Assembly: GCA_943372515.1 (NCBI GenBank)
Contig: CALRYY010000009.1
Coordinates: 14,405-78,404, forward strand
Origin: RAM1 sp943372515
Lineage (GTDB): Bacteria > Pseudomonadota > Gammaproteobacteria > Burkholderiales > Burkholderiaceae_C
Direction of reading: 5' to 3'
DNA length: 64,000 bases
The notes beneath the pieces are model-generated. The model was not told the origin of the DNA. It searched no databases and was given only the letters and a program-made list of their open reading frames with translations. The translations under genes and the position numbers were made by a program. Shown piece by piece: positions 62,961 to 64,000 of the stretch (positions are counted from its first letter, which is position 1; each line of letters begins with the position of its first letter).

Positions 62961-64000
62961 ATGCAAGAGCCCAACCCGCTTCAGTCCCCCACCATCGAAT
63001 CGCGCGCCTTCATCTGGCTGCTGGCCGCCGTCACGCTGGCGTTCGGCCTGATCATCTGGCCGTTCAGCGGCGCGGTGCTGTGGGCGCTGTTCATTGCCAT
63101 CGTGTTCATGCCACTGCAACGGCGCCTGAACAAGCGCTGGGCTCATCGGCCCAACCTGGCCGCGCTGGTCACGCTGGCCGTCATTGTGCTGATCGTGATC
63201 ATCCCGATGGCATTCGTCACCGCGTCCATGGCGCAAGAGGCATCCGGCCTGTATGAGCGCATCCGATCGGGCGAGCTCAACGTGGGGCTGTATTTCCAGC
63301 GCATGGTGGACGCGCTGCCGTCGTGGCTGCACCAGTTGCTGGACCGCTTCGGCCTGGGCAACCTGGGCGCCATGCAGCAAAAGCTGACCGCCGCCGTGGC
63401 GCAAAGCGGCCAGACACTCACGACGCAGGTTTTTTCCATCGGCCAGAACACCCTGGAATTCGTGGTGAGCTTTTTCATCATGCTGTACCTGCTGTACTTT
63501 TTGTTGCGCGACGGCCCCGAACTGGCCGCACAGATCGGCGCGGCCGTGCCGCTGAACCCGGTGCACCGCCGTCGCCTGTTCGGCAAATTCGTGACGGTCG
63601 TGCGCGCTACGGTCAAGGGCAACATCCTGGTGGCCATGATCCAGGGCGCGCTGGGTGGCATTGCGTTTGCCGTGCTGGGCATCCCGGGCGCGCTGCTGTG
63701 GGGCACGATCATGGCCTTTTTGTCACTGCTGCCGGCTGTGGGTGCAGCGCTGGTCTGGGGGCCGGTGGCCATTTATTTCCTGGCCACAGGCGCCTGGCCG
63801 CAGGCCGCAGGCCTGATCGCCTGGGGCGTGCTGGCCATCGGTCTGGTAGACAACCTGCTGCGCCCGTTTCTGGTGGGCAAGGACACCAAGATGCCTGATT
63901 ACCTGGTGCTGCTGTCCACCGTGGGCGGCATGGCCATCTTTGGCATCAATGGCTTTGTGGTCGGCCCGGTCATTGCGGCAATGTTCATCGCCGCATGGGA
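62961..64000 (+). CDS. AI-2E family transporter (partial, 3' end cut)
   Basis: The first 346 residues of a polytopic membrane protein run open to the window end. Hydrophobic helices at about residues 16-36, 40-52, 61-80, 155-175, 215-270, 275-300 and beyond are visible. FFIMLYLLYFLLRDG, VKGNILVAMIQGALGG and VDNLLRPFLVGKD are typical of the AI-2E (PerM/TqsA-like) family. The real substrate in this family is often unknown. ATG 62961 lies 11 bp after serB. Confidence 0.9.
   Translation, partial: MQEPNPLQSPTIESRAFIWLLAAVTLAFGLIIWPFSGAVLWALFIAIVFMPLQRRLNKRWAHRPNLAALVTLAVIVLIVIIPMAFVTASMAQEASGLYERIRSGELNVGLYFQRMVDALPSWLHQLLDRFGLGNLGAMQQKLTAAVAQSGQTLTTQVFSIGQNTLEFVVSFFIMLYLLYFLLRDGPELAAQIGAAVPLNPVHRRRLFGKFVTVVRATVKGNILVAMIQGALGGIAFAVLGIPGALLWGTIMAFLSLLPAVGAALVWGPVAIYFLATGAWPQAAGLIAWGVLAIGLVDNLLRPFLVGKDTKMPDYLVLLSTVGGMAIFGINGFVVGPVIAAMFIAAW

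Overview
This is a 64 kb stretch of GC-rich chromosome from a betaproteobacterium. It most likely comes from the Burkholderiales, family Comamonadaceae (Polaromonas, Rhodoferax or Acidovorax type). I infer this from the gene order (rpsB-tsf-pyrH-frr-uppS-cdsA-dxr-rseP-bamA-skp-lpxD-fabZ-lpxA-lpxB-rnhB; glmM-folP-ftsH-rlmE), from PHB-metabolism genes (phaR, bdhA), and from short dispersed repeats of a kind I associate with this family. No rRNA, phage, IS element or CRISPR array is visible. Most of the window is core housekeeping DNA, with two accessory-looking blocks (2.8-8.3 kb and 8.3-11.6 kb) and one toxin-antitoxin pair.

Layout. 0.1-2.8 kb: an unknown protein, a chemoreceptor and a histone H1-like protein. 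2.8-8.2 kb (minus): a tightly coupled five-gene operon with an OlsB-type N-acyltransferase, a PlcP/LpxH-type metallophosphoesterase, a GT4 glycosyltransferase, polyphosphate kinase and SixA. It has tandem PhoB half-sites in front of the first gene and again in front of ppk, which suggests a phosphate-starvation unit combining membrane-lipid replacement and polyphosphate metabolism. 8.3-11.6 kb (plus): an arsenic operon, arsR / unknown ATP-grasp protein / arsI (C-As lyase) / arsC / aquaglyceroporin, with no ArsB or Acr3 pump. 11.6-13.4 kb (minus): a hydrolase and an M14 peptidase. 13.4-13.7 kb: a small ORF and a duplicated repeat.

13.7-26.3 kb: glmM-folP, ftsH-rlmE, yhbY, greA, carAB, trmH-rnhB. 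26.3-39.9 kb: the long minus-strand envelope and translation cluster from rpsB to lpxB/rnhB, covering lipid A, BamA, isoprenoid and phospholipid precursors. 40.1-44.2 kb (plus): amidase / D-amino-acid dehydrogenase / NAD(P)HX repair, all overlapping. 44.2-49.5 kb: an SDR, RNase R whose 5' end abuts an opposing tRNA-Leu(CAG), rimO, phaR and tRNA-Val(GAC). 49.6-57.9 kb: relA, a hydrolase, bdhA, a SIMPL protein, ompR-envZ and ispDF. 57.9-64 kb (plus): mfd, vapBC, serB and an AI-2E-type permease cut by the window end.

Many junctions are 4-bp ATGA overlaps, implying translational coupling within the minus-strand operons. The most interesting parts are the Pho-box-controlled lipid/polyphosphate operon and the ATP-grasp gene inside the arsenic operon. 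All functional calls come from reading motifs and family resemblance; no database search was possible.
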